Shown one piece after another: positions 49,069 to 58,302 of a DNA stretch of 64,000 nucleotides. The DNA comes from Pseudomonadota bacterium (lineage in GTDB: Bacteria; Myxococcota_A; UBA796; CAJQPC01): the NCBI GenBank assembly GCA_024228935.1, contig JAAESX010000132.1:1-64000 (forward strand). Reading direction: 5' to 3'. The position numbers were made by a program, and so were the translations under genes. Position 1 is the stretch's first letter; every line of letters begins with the position of its first letter. The notes beneath the pieces are model-generated. The model saw nothing but the letters and a program-made list of their open reading frames with translations, did no database searches and had not been told where the DNA came from.

Positions 49069-50353
49069 CGGCTTCCATCACCGCCGCTGCGCCGAGCCCG
49101 CCAGCCGCGCAGATACCAAGCAACGCCGAGCTCGCGTCCGTCGACTGCAGCTCGTTGGCCATCGTCAGCACCATGCGCGCCCCCGTGGCTCCGAACGGGT
49201 GCCCGAGCGCGACGCTTCCGCCGTGCACGTTCAGCTTGTCTCGGTCGACCGCGCCGACAGCGGACTGACGGTCCAGGCGCTCCTTGGCGAACGAGCTGGA
49301 CTCCAGCATCTTCAGGATCGAGAGCACCTGGCCCGCGAAGGCCTCGTGCATGTCGACGACGTCGACCTCGTCGAGGTTCATCCCGGCGCGGTCCAGCGCC
49401 TTGGGCATGGCGAGCGCCGGCCCCATGAGCAGCTGGTCGCGCGGATCGACGCCCACGTACGCCCAGCTCTTGAAGGCCGCCTTGGGGGTCAGCCCGAGCT
49501 CCTTGGCCTTCTCCTCGCTGCACACGATCACGCAGGCGGCGCCATCGGTCAGCGCCGAGCTGTTGCCGCCCGTCAGCGTGCCGTCCTTGGCGAAGGCGGG
49601 GCGCAGCTTGGCGAGCTTCTCGGCGCTCGTGTCGGCCCGGACGATGGAGTCGCGGAAGACGGTCTTCCCCTTCTTCGGCGTCACCGGGACGATCTCGTCG
49701 TCGAAGCGGCCGGACTCGATGGCAGCAGCAGCACGGTGATGCGACGCCGCGGCCAGCTCGTCCTGCTCCTCGCGCGTGACGCCGTTGCGACGGGCCATCT
49801 TCTCGGCGGCCTCGCCCATGACCTCGCCCGTGGAGCGCTCGGCGACCTTGGGCTGCTGGGGCACGACGTCCTTCACGGACAGCTTGGTGATGAGGCCCAG
49901 GTAGTCGCCGAAGCCCGACTTCCGGTTCATGGCGACCGGGCCCACCTTGCGGATGAACTGCTTGGGCATCGTCAGCGAGGCGTTCGAGGTGCTGTCGCTG
50001 CCCCCCGCGATGATGAGGTCGGCCTCGCCGCGCTCGATCTTGGCGACCGCATCGGTGATGGCCTGGAGACCAGAGGCGCATGCCCGAGTGACCGTGTAGG
50101 CCTCGACGTCCGCCGGCAGACCCAGGTCCAGGGCCAGCTCACGGCCCACGTTCGGCGCGGTCGGGGGCAGGATGACGCCACCCCAGATGACGGCGTCGAT
50201 CTCGTCCCACGAGAAGGTCTGCTTCTCGAGCGCGCCACGCACGGCGTGCACGGCGAGGTCGATGGTGTCGAGCTGGGTGTACTCGGAGAACGCGCGGACG
50301 AACGGGGTGCGGGCACCCCCGACGACGACGGCGCGAGAAGACTTCGTGGCCAT
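49064..50353 (-). CDS. Acetyl-CoA acyltransferase (thiolase)
   Basis: 429 residues. Nucleophile Cys in TRACASGLQAITDAVAKIER, substrate loop GGSDSTSNASLTMPK, HEAFAGQVLSILKML, NVHGGSVALGHPFGATGARM (catalytic His) and CAAGGLGAAAVMEAV (second Cys). Length and motifs fit the FadI-like long thiolases of beta-oxidation. It cleaves 3-ketoacyl-CoA. Last gene of the TetR-headed fatty-acid operon, two bases after the reductase. Confidence 0.9.
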   Translation of the reverse strand: MATKSSRAVVVGGARTPFVRAFSEYTQLDTIDLAVHAVRGALEKQTFSWDEIDAVIWGGVILPPTAPNVGRELALDLGLPADVEAYTVTRACASGLQAITDAVAKIERGEADLIIAGGSDSTSNASLTMPKQFIRKVGPVAMNRKSGFGDYLGLITKLSVKDVVPQQPKVAERSTGEVMGEAAEKMARRNGVTREEQDELAAASHHRAAAAIESGRFDDEIVPVTPKKGKTVFRDSIVRADTSAEKLAKLRPAFAKDGTLTGGNSSALTDGAACVIVCSEEKAKELGLTPKAAFKSWAYVGVDPRDQLLMGPALAMPKALDRAGMNLDEVDVVDMHEAFAGQVLSILKMLESSSFAKERLDRQSAVGAVDRDKLNVHGGSVALGHPFGATGARMVLTMANELQSTDASSALLGICAAGGLGAAAVMEAV

Positions 50354-50355
50354 GT

Positions 50356-51756
50356 TCAGGCTCCCAGGAGGTTGCCGCCACAGACGCGCACCACCTGGCC
50401 GCAGAGGCCGTGGGCGCCGGGGCTGGCGAGGAAGGTGATGGTCTCGGCGACGTCCTGGGGCAGGCCGCCCTGGGACACATTGGAGAGACGACGGGCGACC
50501 TCGCGGGTGGCGACCGGAATCGCCGCGGTCATGCGGGTCTCGATGAAGCCGGGGGCGACCGCGTTCACGGCGATGCCCTTGCGAGCCAGGCGCGCGCTCA
50601 TGGTGTCGACGATGCCGATGACGCCGGCCTTGCTGGCCGCGTAGTTCGTCTGGCCGACGTTGCCGCCGATGCCGCCGATACTCGAGAGGAACACCAGCCG
50701 ACCGTTCTTGCCGAGCGCCGGCACGATGGCCTCGTTCATCTTCAGGATGGCCGCCAGGTTCACGCCCAGGACGAAGTCCCAGTGCTCCTCCTTCATGCGG
50801 GCCAGCGTCTTGTCGCGGGTCACGCCGGCGTTGTGCACGACCACGTCGAGCCCGCCGAAGTGCTCTTGGGCGAAGGCGACGATCTGCTCGCCAGCATCGG
50901 GCTCGGTGACGTCGAGCAGCAGCGGCTTCCCGCCGATCTTCGCGGCGACCTCGGCGGCCTGGGCGTCGGCGCTGGGGTGATCCAGCACGACGACCTTGGC
51001 GCCCTCGCGGGCCATCGTGGCGGCGGTGGCGGCCCCGATTCCTCGGGCCGAGCCGGTCACGACCACGACCTTGCCGTCCAGCGGGCGACGGGCCTTGTCC
51101 TCGGCGCGCCGGACGGTCTTGCTCACGACCACCGGCTGACCCGAGATGAACGCGGAGCGCGGCGAGGCGAACCAGCGCAGGACGGGCTCGAGGCGGTCCT
51201 CGGCGCCCTCCTTGACCACCAGCAGGTTGGCGGTCGAGCCCTTGCGGCCGACCTCCTTGGCGAGCGAGCGGGTGAACCCGTCGAGCGCGCGCTGCGTGGC
51301 CGAGGCCTCGATGCCGGCGACGTCCTTGTGCGGACGGCTGAGCACCAGCACGCGGCCGGACTTCTGCAGACCCTTCAGCCGGGGCTGCATGGCGCCGTGC
51401 AGCGCCTTCAAGCCCGCGATGTCGCGGATGCCGGTGGCGTCGAAGACGATGACGTCGACCTTCTCCTCGTCACCGGCCGCCTTGGGAGGACGACCCCAGG
51501 CCTCGCCGGCCTCGGCGAACCCGGCCAGGTCACCATCGACGACGGGCTCGGCACCCGAGCGGGCGAGAGCGGTCGCCAGGGGCGCTGTCAGCTCGGCGCC
51601 GGTCGTGCCCAGCACGAGGACGCTCTTCCCGGCCAGCGGCTGCTCGGCCCAGGCCTCGCTGTCGCGCTTCAGCACGGGGGGAAGGGAGACACCGAGCTGC
51701 GAAGCGAACTTGCGGGCGGTGGGGTTGCCGGAAAGGGCGACGATGCGATCAGCCAT
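50356..51756 (-). CDS. SDR-family 3-oxoacyl reductase (FabG4-like, two-domain)
   Basis: 466 residues. The N-terminal 200 residues form a degenerate Rossmann-like domain (KSVLVLGTTGAELTAPLATA). The C-terminal SDR has VVVVTGSARGIGAATAATMA, NAG, SS and YAASK catalytic residues. This long form matches HMW FabG4-type enzymes, which use NADH and long-chain 3-ketoacyl-CoA. In this operon it would serve as 3-hydroxyacyl-CoA dehydrogenase. Starts inside the MaoC gene (8-base overlap). Confidence 0.88.
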   Translation of the reverse strand: MADRIVALSGNPTARKFASQLGVSLPPVLKRDSEAWAEQPLAGKSVLVLGTTGAELTAPLATALARSGAEPVVDGDLAGFAEAGEAWGRPPKAAGDEEKVDVIVFDATGIRDIAGLKALHGAMQPRLKGLQKSGRVLVLSRPHKDVAGIEASATQRALDGFTRSLAKEVGRKGSTANLLVVKEGAEDRLEPVLRWFASPRSAFISGQPVVVSKTVRRAEDKARRPLDGKVVVVTGSARGIGAATAATMAREGAKVVVLDHPSADAQAAEVAAKIGGKPLLLDVTEPDAGEQIVAFAQEHFGGLDVVVHNAGVTRDKTLARMKEEHWDFVLGVNLAAILKMNEAIVPALGKNGRLVFLSSIGGIGGNVGQTNYAASKAGVIGIVDTMSARLARKGIAVNAVAPGFIETRMTAAIPVATREVARRLSNVSQGGLPQDVAETITFLASPGAHGLCGQVVRVCGGNLLGA

Positions 51757-52615
51757 TGAAGGATCCCGTGAGCAATGCAGGGCCGCCCGGCTGGTTGCCG
51801 ACGAACACCTGGTTCTCATGCGTGAAGACGCGGATGGTGGAAGGGAGTCGAACCGGCTTGTTGAACCGCGCCGACATCTGCGTCAGCTGGGTCACGTCAC
51901 CGGCGAAGCGGTTCTTGACCAGGGCCTCGCCCGCGATGGCTGCGGTGGCAAAGCCGTGCAGGATCGCGGACTTGAAGCCGCTGGCCTTGGCGTAGGCCGG
52001 CGACCAGTGGATGGGGTTCGGGTCACCGGTCTGGGACGCGAAGGCCTTGGCGGTGTCCAGCGTGACGCGGCGCTCGAAGATGGCGCGCGCATCCAGCGGG
52101 ATGCGAGCCCAGTCCGTGCTGCGCTTCTTCCGAGGCGCGTTCTTGTCCCGCGGCTTGGGCACGAAGGCGGTCAGCTCGGCGCGCAGGCACTCGGGCGTCG
52201 TCGCCGTTCCGGTCACGGCCGACAGCGTGATGAGCGCCTTCTTCTCGTCCTCGACGATCCTCTCGATGCGCGCGACGACCTGCAGCGGCTCGTTGGCGGG
52301 CAGCGGGTTGATCACCGTCCACGAGCAGCCCGCGTTCACGACCTTGGCCATGTCGTAAGGCAGGCCGTTCATGCAGCGGGTCAGCGCCGGCCAGGCCCAC
52401 TGCGGGAACAGGTGCGGGGGGACCTGGCCCTTCCACGCCTTGGCGTTGCCGCCGACCGTGCGGAGGTAGGCGCTCACGAGCTTCTTCGGCCGGGGCGCGA
52501 TGAGATCGACGGTCTCGGGGCCGGGCAGCTCCGGCACACCCGAGCCCTTCTTGCTGGTCACCAGCTTCAGCGTGCTGGTGATGTTCTGCCGCTGGTGGAC
52601 GAGGTGACCGATCAC
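51749..52615 (-). CDS. MaoC-like enoyl-CoA hydratase
   Basis: 288 residues, double-hotdog. The C-terminal hydratase 2 motif is FASQTGDPNPIHWSPAYAKA, then GFKSAILHGFATAAIAGEAL, giving the Asp/Asn-His catalytic pair. The N-terminal half is the non-catalytic hotdog. It hydrates trans-2-enoyl-CoA in beta-oxidation. Overlaps the acyl-CoA dehydrogenase gene by four bases. Confidence 0.88.
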   Translation of the reverse strand: MIGHLVHQRQNITSTLKLVTSKKGSGVPELPGPETVDLIAPRPKKLVSAYLRTVGGNAKAWKGQVPPHLFPQWAWPALTRCMNGLPYDMAKVVNAGCSWTVINPLPANEPLQVVARIERIVEDEKKALITLSAVTGTATTPECLRAELTAFVPKPRDKNAPRKKRSTDWARIPLDARAIFERRVTLDTAKAFASQTGDPNPIHWSPAYAKASGFKSAILHGFATAAIAGEALVKNRFAGDVTQLTQMSARFNKPVRLPSTIRVFTHENQVFVGNQPGGPALLTGSFNG

Positions 52616-54528
52616 TTCGCCGCCTGGGCGGGGGCCTTGGCCTGCTCGTCACCGGCCAGCTTCTCGAGCAGGCGCAGGCCCGTCGTCGTGATGCTGTCGT
52701 GGTGGTACCGGCAGAGGGGCTCCTGTCGCTCGAGCCAGTTCAGCAGGATCTCGCGGCGAGCCGGGTCGATCTCCTGCTGGTCCCACAGCAGTTCGGCGAC
52801 CGCCGCTGCGGTCAGGATGGTGATGAGGCGCTCGGCGTGGAGCATCGCCAGCGCGAAGTCCCGCTTCGGGTCCCAGTCCTGCATGACCGTGCCCCACTCG
52901 CCGGGGCTGTGGTGGCGGAGCTCCTTGACCTTGGTGGCCGTCAGGCGCGTCAGCAGGAACTGCATCGTCTGCTGCGACAGCAGGCGGAGACCGGCCACGC
53001 GGCGCTCGACGGGGTCCTTCGCGGACATCGACTTCCAGCGGGCCTGGGCCGTCGTCCGGACGAACCGCTTGGGGTTCTTCACGGCGCCCAGGAGGTTGTC
53101 CTTCATGGCCATCAAGGCCTGGATCTGGCTGGTCCCCTCGTAGATCGGGAAGACCATCGCGTCCCGCAGGAGCTTCTCGACCTGGTACTCCTTGATGTAC
53201 CCGCTGCCCCCGTGGATCTGGATGCTGCGGCGGGCGACCTCGACGGCCTTCTCGCCGCCGAACCACTTCAAGAGCGGCGTCAGGTGCCGGCTCTCGCGCT
53301 CGCAGCGCTTCTTGGTCCGCTCCATCTCAGCGCGGGCCTCGTCCGTCATCTCCAAGTGGTCCAGCGCGATGCGGGCCTTGGACGCCAGCTCCTCGCACCA
53401 GGCGGCCCGAACGCTCATGGCGCGGGTGGCCTGGATGTCGGTCGCCATCTCCTCGAGCAGGTCCGCGATCATCTCGTGCTTGTCGATGGTCTTGCCCATC
53501 GAGGGGCGCTCGGCGGCATACGCCACGGCCGCCCGGTAGCTGGCCTCCATCGAGCCCAGGCTCTCGAACCCGACGCCGACGCGGGCGTTGTTCATCAGCA
53601 GGAGCATGTACTTGAAGCCTTCGCCGCGGTTGCCGATGAGCTCGGCGGGCGTGTCCTCGAAGCTGATGCTGACCGTGGCGCTGGCGTTGTGGCCGAGCTT
53701 CACCTCGGTCCCGTCCAGCGTCGCGAGCCACTTCTTCTCTCCATCCACGATCTCGTAGGCGGGGACGAGGAACATCGACAGCGTCTTCAGGCCGGCGAAC
53801 GCGTCGTCGGTGTCGGGCTCGGTCTTCGCGATGACGAAGTGCCACTTGCCGTGGCCGCTCGTGATGAAGATCTTCTGACCGGTGACGGTCCAGTTGCCGT
53901 CGGCGTCCTGGGTGCCGCGGGTCGTCAGCGCAGCCATGTCGCTGCCCGCACCCGGCTCGGTGATGTCCATCGAGCCCCAGGTCTCGCCCGAGATGATCTC
54001 CTCGATACACTGGCGGAACCGCGTCTCGGCGATGGCCGGCGGGTTCTTCGTGAACGTCGTGGTGCCCTCGAGGACCGAGTACATCAGCGCGGCCAGCGCC
54101 ATGCCGCCGTGGAAGCCCACGTGCGTGCAGGTCGAGACGTCCGCGCGGGCGACCATCTCGTTGTTGAACTGGAGCAGCAGCAGCGGAGCGTTCATGCCGC
54201 CCAGCTCGCGGGGGAGGCACAGGCCGTGGAGCTCCATCTCCTTCAGGCCCTCGAAGATCTCCTTGGTGACGTCGGCCTCGATGACCTCGCCGTCGACGAG
54301 ATGGGGGTGGGCCTCGTCGAGCTCCTTCCAGCGCGGCGCGATGGCCTCGGCGCTGTACTCACCGACCAGGTTCAGGATGTCCGTGTAGAACTCGAGCGCC
54401 TCGGGGACGTTCTTGAAGCCGTCCTCGGCCTGGTAGTCATACTCGGTGAGCCGGACGATGGGCTCCCAGTCGATGCCGCGCTCGACGTACCAGCGGAGAT
54501 CGGCGTTGTCGTCGTAGAAGTTGGCCAT
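52612..54528 (-). CDS. Acyl-CoA dehydrogenase (long form)
   Basis: 638 residues, longer than the usual 380-400. Core motifs: WGSMDITEPGAGSDMAALTT, KIFITSGHGKWHFVIAKTEP, LGHNASATVSISFEDTPAEL, IQIHGGSGYIKEYQVEKLLR, FPIYEGTSQIQALMAMKDNL. The extra C-terminal 180 residues are helical. Such long ACADs in operon with MaoC, FabG4 and thiolase carry out the first step of long-chain fatty-acid oxidation. Starts one base after the TetR stop. Confidence 0.9.
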   Translation of the reverse strand: MANFYDDNADLRWYVERGIDWEPIVRLTEYDYQAEDGFKNVPEALEFYTDILNLVGEYSAEAIAPRWKELDEAHPHLVDGEVIEADVTKEIFEGLKEMELHGLCLPRELGGMNAPLLLLQFNNEMVARADVSTCTHVGFHGGMALAALMYSVLEGTTTFTKNPPAIAETRFRQCIEEIISGETWGSMDITEPGAGSDMAALTTRGTQDADGNWTVTGQKIFITSGHGKWHFVIAKTEPDTDDAFAGLKTLSMFLVPAYEIVDGEKKWLATLDGTEVKLGHNASATVSISFEDTPAELIGNRGEGFKYMLLLMNNARVGVGFESLGSMEASYRAAVAYAAERPSMGKTIDKHEMIADLLEEMATDIQATRAMSVRAAWCEELASKARIALDHLEMTDEARAEMERTKKRCERESRHLTPLLKWFGGEKAVEVARRSIQIHGGSGYIKEYQVEKLLRDAMVFPIYEGTSQIQALMAMKDNLLGAVKNPKRFVRTTAQARWKSMSAKDPVERRVAGLRLLSQQTMQFLLTRLTATKVKELRHHSPGEWGTVMQDWDPKRDFALAMLHAERLITILTAAAVAELLWDQQEIDPARREILLNWLERQEPLCRYHHDSITTTGLRLLEKLAGDEQAKAPAQAAK

Positions 54529-54529
54529 T

Positions 54530-55135
54530 TCAGGTGCTCCCGGGGGGATTGAGCAGCGCCACGCGCGCCATGCGGATGAGCTCGGCCTGTTGTGCATCCA
54601 CCGAGGGCTCGGGGGACATCAGGCCGGAGACGAAGGGACCGACGGCGACCACGCCGACGGCACACGAGATGACGAGGACGACGAACGCCTCGGGGTCGAC
54701 CTTCTCGCGGATCGCGCCCTGCATCTGGCCCATCCGCATCGCCTGCGTGATGAGCGCCGTGAAGGGCTGGACCGAGTCCCGGAGCAGCGTGCGCAGCTCC
54801 TCGGGTCGGTCGAGGGACTCGCGAAGAAGGAGTCGGGCGCGATCGGGATCGCGCCGGAAGAAGTCGAACAAGGCCTCGACCAGCGAGTCGAGGCGAGGGC
54901 CACCGGACGCCGCAGCGGTGAGCAGCTTGGGCAGCTCGTGCCGCCAGTGATCCATGAACTCGGCGAGCACCGCGGTCCGCAGACCGTCCTTCCCACCGAA
55001 GTGGTAGACGAGCGTGGGCTTGGTGATCCCGGCAGCGGTGGCGACCGCCTGGATGGACGTACCGGACACGCCCCGCTCGGCGAACAGCCGCGTGGCTTCG
55101 CGAAGGATTCGGGTTCGTACGTCGACCGCGTTCAC
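54530..55135 (-). CDS. TetR-family regulator of the beta-oxidation operon
   Basis: 201 residues. HTH: RTRILREATRLFAERGVSGT, SIQAVATAAGITKPTLVYHF. The C-terminal ligand domain is helical (EALFDFFRRDPDRARLLLRE). First gene of the operon, so probably autorepressed and released by acyl-CoA; a palindrome just upstream fits as operator. Confidence 0.9.
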   Translation of the reverse strand: MNAVDVRTRILREATRLFAERGVSGTSIQAVATAAGITKPTLVYHFGGKDGLRTAVLAEFMDHWRHELPKLLTAAASGGPRLDSLVEALFDFFRRDPDRARLLLRESLDRPEELRTLLRDSVQPFTALITQAMRMGQMQGAIREKVDPEAFVVLVISCAVGVVAVGPFVSGLMSPEPSVDAQQAELIRMARVALLNPPGST

Positions 55136-55156
55136 CTGACCGCCTGTTCGAGTGCT

Positions 55157-55174
55157 CTCTACCGTTTGGTAGAG
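55157..55174. promoter_or_regulatory. Operator palindrome upstream of tetR
   Basis: CTCTACCGTTTGGTAGAG: perfect 7-bp arms with a 4-base centre, 21 bases before the TetR start. Size and position are typical of a TetR-family operator. It differs from the palindrome upstream of fadH. Confidence 0.65.
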
Positions 55175-55277
55175 ACACGTCTATCAGGTGGTTCGCTGCC
55201 CCGCAAGCCGCGGACGCTGGATGCGACCGGCGGAAAAACGGGCTACCTTCCGCCCCTTCCCTGATCACAGGACTGCC

Positions 55278-55886
55278 ATGTCGACCCGACTCTTCCTCAT
55301 CCCCGCCGTCCTGACGGTCGGGTTCCTCACCACCGCCTGCATCAAGGGCACGACCGGCGACAGCGGCGACAGCGGCACCGAGACCGACGCCGACGCCGAC
55401 TCCGACGCGGACACCGACGCCGACTCCGACGCCGACGCCGACTCCGACGCCGACGCCGATACGAACCCCTACTCGGGCTACACCGGCGTCGAGATGTTCA
55501 CCTACGGCTTCACCGAGGAGCCCGGCGCCCCGAACTGCGACATCCTGTGGGACGTCGCCGGTGGCGCCAGCACCGCATGGTGTGACGGCTGTGAGTTCAC
55601 CTTCGACCTCACGATGACCATCTCGGACGAGTCGTACGACGACGGTACCTGTGGCTCGGGCGACGACGCCTGGACCTACGGCTACGAGGCCGACTACTAC
55701 TACGGGTACGGCATCATCCACCTGTACGACGACTACTACGGGGACTGGTACCCCTGGGCCTACGCGACCACCGAGGGCGACACGCTCATCTACGAGTCGG
55801 GCGGCTACATCGACTACCCGTACGAGTACAACGGCGTGCAGTACTACTACTCGTACAACTGGTACGGCACGGGTGACATGAACTGA
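55278..55886 (+). CDS. Tyr-rich surface lipoprotein with Asp-rich repeat linker
   Basis: 202 residues. Normal-length leader (MSTRLFLIPAVLTVGFLTTA then C). A 30-residue run of alternating Asp with Ala/Ser/Thr (repeats of DADSDADTD) follows, encoded by near-identical GACGCCGAC-type hexamers. The mature domain has four Cys (NCDILWDVAGGASTAWCDGC) and an extreme Tyr/Gly/Asp-rich end (DYYYGYGIIHLYDDYYGDWY). Function unknown; disulfide-stabilised beta domain likely. Confidence 0.75.
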   Translation: MSTRLFLIPAVLTVGFLTTACIKGTTGDSGDSGTETDADADSDADTDADSDADADSDADADTNPYSGYTGVEMFTYGFTEEPGAPNCDILWDVAGGASTAWCDGCEFTFDLTMTISDESYDDGTCGSGDDAWTYGYEADYYYGYGIIHLYDDYYGDWYPWAYATTEGDTLIYESGGYIDYPYEYNGVQYYYSYNWYGTGDMN

Positions 55887-55908
55887 GCCTCGGCTCGGTT
55901 CTCACCGG

Positions 55909-55932
55909 CAGCCCGGGCTTCGGCCCGGGCTG
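55909..55932 (+). terminator. Strong hairpin with TTCG tetraloop
   Basis: A perfect 10-bp stem CAGCCCGGGC with loop TTCG and its complement, 23 bases after the lipoprotein stop. No T-run follows, but the hairpin is very stable and lies between convergent genes. Confidence 0.7.
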
Positions 55933-55986
55933 TCGTGCTCTGGGCTGCAGTGCCCTGGGGCTCCGTCTCGCGGGTCCCGTCTCGGG

Positions 55987-58302
55987 CTACGGCGTGGCGG
56001 TCTTCGGCTCGCCGGCCTTGGCCTTCGCGGCCTTCTTCTTCGACTCGACCTCGGCTGCGCGAAGCGCCTTGGCCTGGTCGAACACCACCTTGGCCTCGTC
56101 CGGCTTTCCGAGCTTGGACAGCAGGTTCGCGTGCAGCAGCAGGCTGTCCGGGTCGTCCGGGTGCTGCTCGAGAGCCGGCGCCAGGATCTCGGCGGCCCGG
56201 GTGTAGTCGCCCGTGTTGAAGATGGCCTGGGCCTGGCCGCGACGCGCCGTGACGTCCAGCGGTCCCAGCTCGACGACCGCCGCGAACTCGGCGGCCGCCT
56301 CGTCCCAGCGCTTCGACGCCATGAACAGGTTGGCCAGCGACATACGCGCCTCGGCGCCCTTGGGGAAGGCCTCGACCTCGAGCAGGAGCTCCTTCTCGCA
56401 GGTCGCCTGGTCTCCGCCGACCGACGCGATGCGGGCGAGCATCCGATGCACGAACTGGCGCGGGACCTCGTCTCGCAGCGACGCCTGCAGCATGGGAGCG
56501 GCCTCGGCGTAGTTCGAGGTGCGCACCAGAAGGATGCCCACCGAGGCCTGGAGCGACGGGTTGTCCGGGTTCGCGGCGACCCAGGCCCGGCCGTACTCGA
56601 GGGCCTCTGTGTTCCGGCCGAGGTCCTGTAGCACCCGCAGCAAGCCCGACCGAGCCGACTCGTCCTCGGGCACCTGCTCGAGTGTGGCCAGGAACAGGAC
56701 GACGGCCTCGTCCTTGCGCTCGTTCATCGCGAGCAGGTTCGCCAGGTTCACCCGCACGACGTTCGAGTCGGGCCGGTCGCGGAGCATGGCCTCGTAGACC
56801 TCGATGGCCTCGGGTCCCCGCTTCTGCTGCTGGAGCGCGCGGGCCAGGCCCATCCGCGCCTCGGAGATGTCCGGGTACTGGGCCAGGACCTTGCGGTAGG
56901 CCGCCTCGGCGTCGACCGGCGAGCCGCTGACAGCGTGCCCCCGGGCCTCTTCCATCGCCTCGAGCACCGCGACCTGGTCCTTCGCATCGACCTGGCTGAG
57001 CGTGGCGTCTCCACCGGCATCACTGCTGACGTACCCCAGGGCCTCGAGCTGGGCGGCGACGGACGGCGACAGCGCCATCGCTTCGGTGTCGATCGCGCGA
57101 GCGCGGATCGCCTGGAGCTTGGCGTCCAGGTCAGCGACACGATCCGGATCCGTCGGGACGAGGTTCTTCTCCTCGCGGGGGTCGACCGCCATGTCGAACA
57201 GCCGCGGACTGGGCGTCCCCATCAGCTTGTGGTGCCCCTCGGCGACGGCGATCTCGGGGTGGAAGCCGAAGCGCTCCGTGACCATCTCGCTCTCGAGGTA
57301 GACGGGCCGGATCGGCGCTCGCTCTCCGGCCAGCGTCGGCGACAGGTCCACGCCGTCCAGGTCCTTCGGCACGTCGATGTCGAGCAGCCCCAGCGCCGTA
57401 GGCATCACGTCGGCGGTGCTCACGGCCGGTCGGATGACCACCGGCTCGGCCAGGGGCGCCGGTGGGCGGACGATGAAGGGAACGCGCATCGTCGGGTCGA
57501 AGAGGAAGAGCCCGTGGGTCTTCTCGCCGTGCTCCCCACTGCGGGCCTCGCCGTGATCGGCCACGACGATCCAGGCGGCCCCTTCGTCTCCCGCGGCCGC
57601 GTCGACGACGGGCTTCAGGCGCGCGAGCTCCTGGTCCATGAACGCGATCTCACCGTCGTACGGGCGCTTCTCGAAGGTCTCGTCGAAGGCCTCGGGCGGG
57701 TCGTACGGCGCGTGCGCGTCGAACATGTGGACCCACAGGAAGTAGGGCCCGTCCACCTGCTCGAGCCAGCCGATGGCCTCGTCGACGACCTCGTTCGCCG
57801 GCCGCTCACGAGCCCAGCGGCGCTTGTCGGACTCCGAGGCCGCGACGTCGTCCAGGTACGCGTCGAAGCCCTGGTCCAGGTTCCAGATGCTGGAGGTGAC
57901 GAACGCGCTGGTCACCGCGCCCGTGGTGTAGCCGGCCTCGCTGAGCACCTCGGCGAGCGTGACCATGCTGTCGGGGAGCGAGGCGTCGCCGTTGTTGTGG
58001 ACGCCGTGCCGCGTGGGGAACAGGCCCGTCAGGATCGTCGAGTGCGAGGCCGTGGTGAGCGGGACCGTTGCGTAGGCCCGATCGAAGCGCACGCCTTCGG
58101 TGGCGAGCTGGTCGAGCATCGGGGTCGCAGCCAGCGAGTAGCCATAGGCCCCGATGCGGTCCGCCCGCGTCGTGTCGAGCGTCACGAGCACCAGCGACGG
58201 GCGCGGCTCGGGCTCGGCCTCGACGACCGGGGGGGGCGCTTCGGGCTTGCATCCGAGCGCGAAGAGGGTGAAACAGCCAGCCAGTCCGCCGAGAGTCCGC
58301 AT
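55987..58302 (-). CDS. Sulfatase-like lipoprotein with C-terminal TPR repeats
   Basis: 771 residues. Leader MRTLGGLAGCFTLFALGCKP, lipobox Cys at 18. Alkaline-phosphatase/sulfatase fold: VTLDTTRADRIGAYGYSLAA, TTASHSTILTGLFPTRHGVH, MFDAHAPYDPPEAFD, VVADHGEARSGEHGEKTHGL. The position of the formylglycine motif reads LTTASHSTILTG, with Ser/Thr and no C-x-P-x-R, so the enzyme may be a phosphotransferase or phosphodiesterase-like rather than a classic sulfatase. From residue 470 there are about eight TPR units. Its start codon shares bases with that of the divergent gene. Confidence 0.8.
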   Translation of the reverse strand: MRTLGGLAGCFTLFALGCKPEAPPPVVEAEPEPRPSLVLVTLDTTRADRIGAYGYSLAATPMLDQLATEGVRFDRAYATVPLTTASHSTILTGLFPTRHGVHNNGDASLPDSMVTLAEVLSEAGYTTGAVTSAFVTSSIWNLDQGFDAYLDDVAASESDKRRWARERPANEVVDEAIGWLEQVDGPYFLWVHMFDAHAPYDPPEAFDETFEKRPYDGEIAFMDQELARLKPVVDAAAGDEGAAWIVVADHGEARSGEHGEKTHGLFLFDPTMRVPFIVRPPAPLAEPVVIRPAVSTADVMPTALGLLDIDVPKDLDGVDLSPTLAGERAPIRPVYLESEMVTERFGFHPEIAVAEGHHKLMGTPSPRLFDMAVDPREEKNLVPTDPDRVADLDAKLQAIRARAIDTEAMALSPSVAAQLEALGYVSSDAGGDATLSQVDAKDQVAVLEAMEEARGHAVSGSPVDAEAAYRKVLAQYPDISEARMGLARALQQQKRGPEAIEVYEAMLRDRPDSNVVRVNLANLLAMNERKDEAVVLFLATLEQVPEDESARSGLLRVLQDLGRNTEALEYGRAWVAANPDNPSLQASVGILLVRTSNYAEAAPMLQASLRDEVPRQFVHRMLARIASVGGDQATCEKELLLEVEAFPKGAEARMSLANLFMASKRWDEAAAEFAAVVELGPLDVTARRGQAQAIFNTGDYTRAAEILAPALEQHPDDPDSLLLHANLLSKLGKPDEAKVVFDQAKALRAAEVESKKKAAKAKAGEPKTATP

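Noticed and set aside
49064..55135. Type II fatty-acid synthesis operon
   Set aside because: Acyl-CoA dehydrogenase and thiolase with MaoC and a FabG4-like reductase indicate beta-oxidation, not synthesis; no acyl carrier protein or KAS gene is present.
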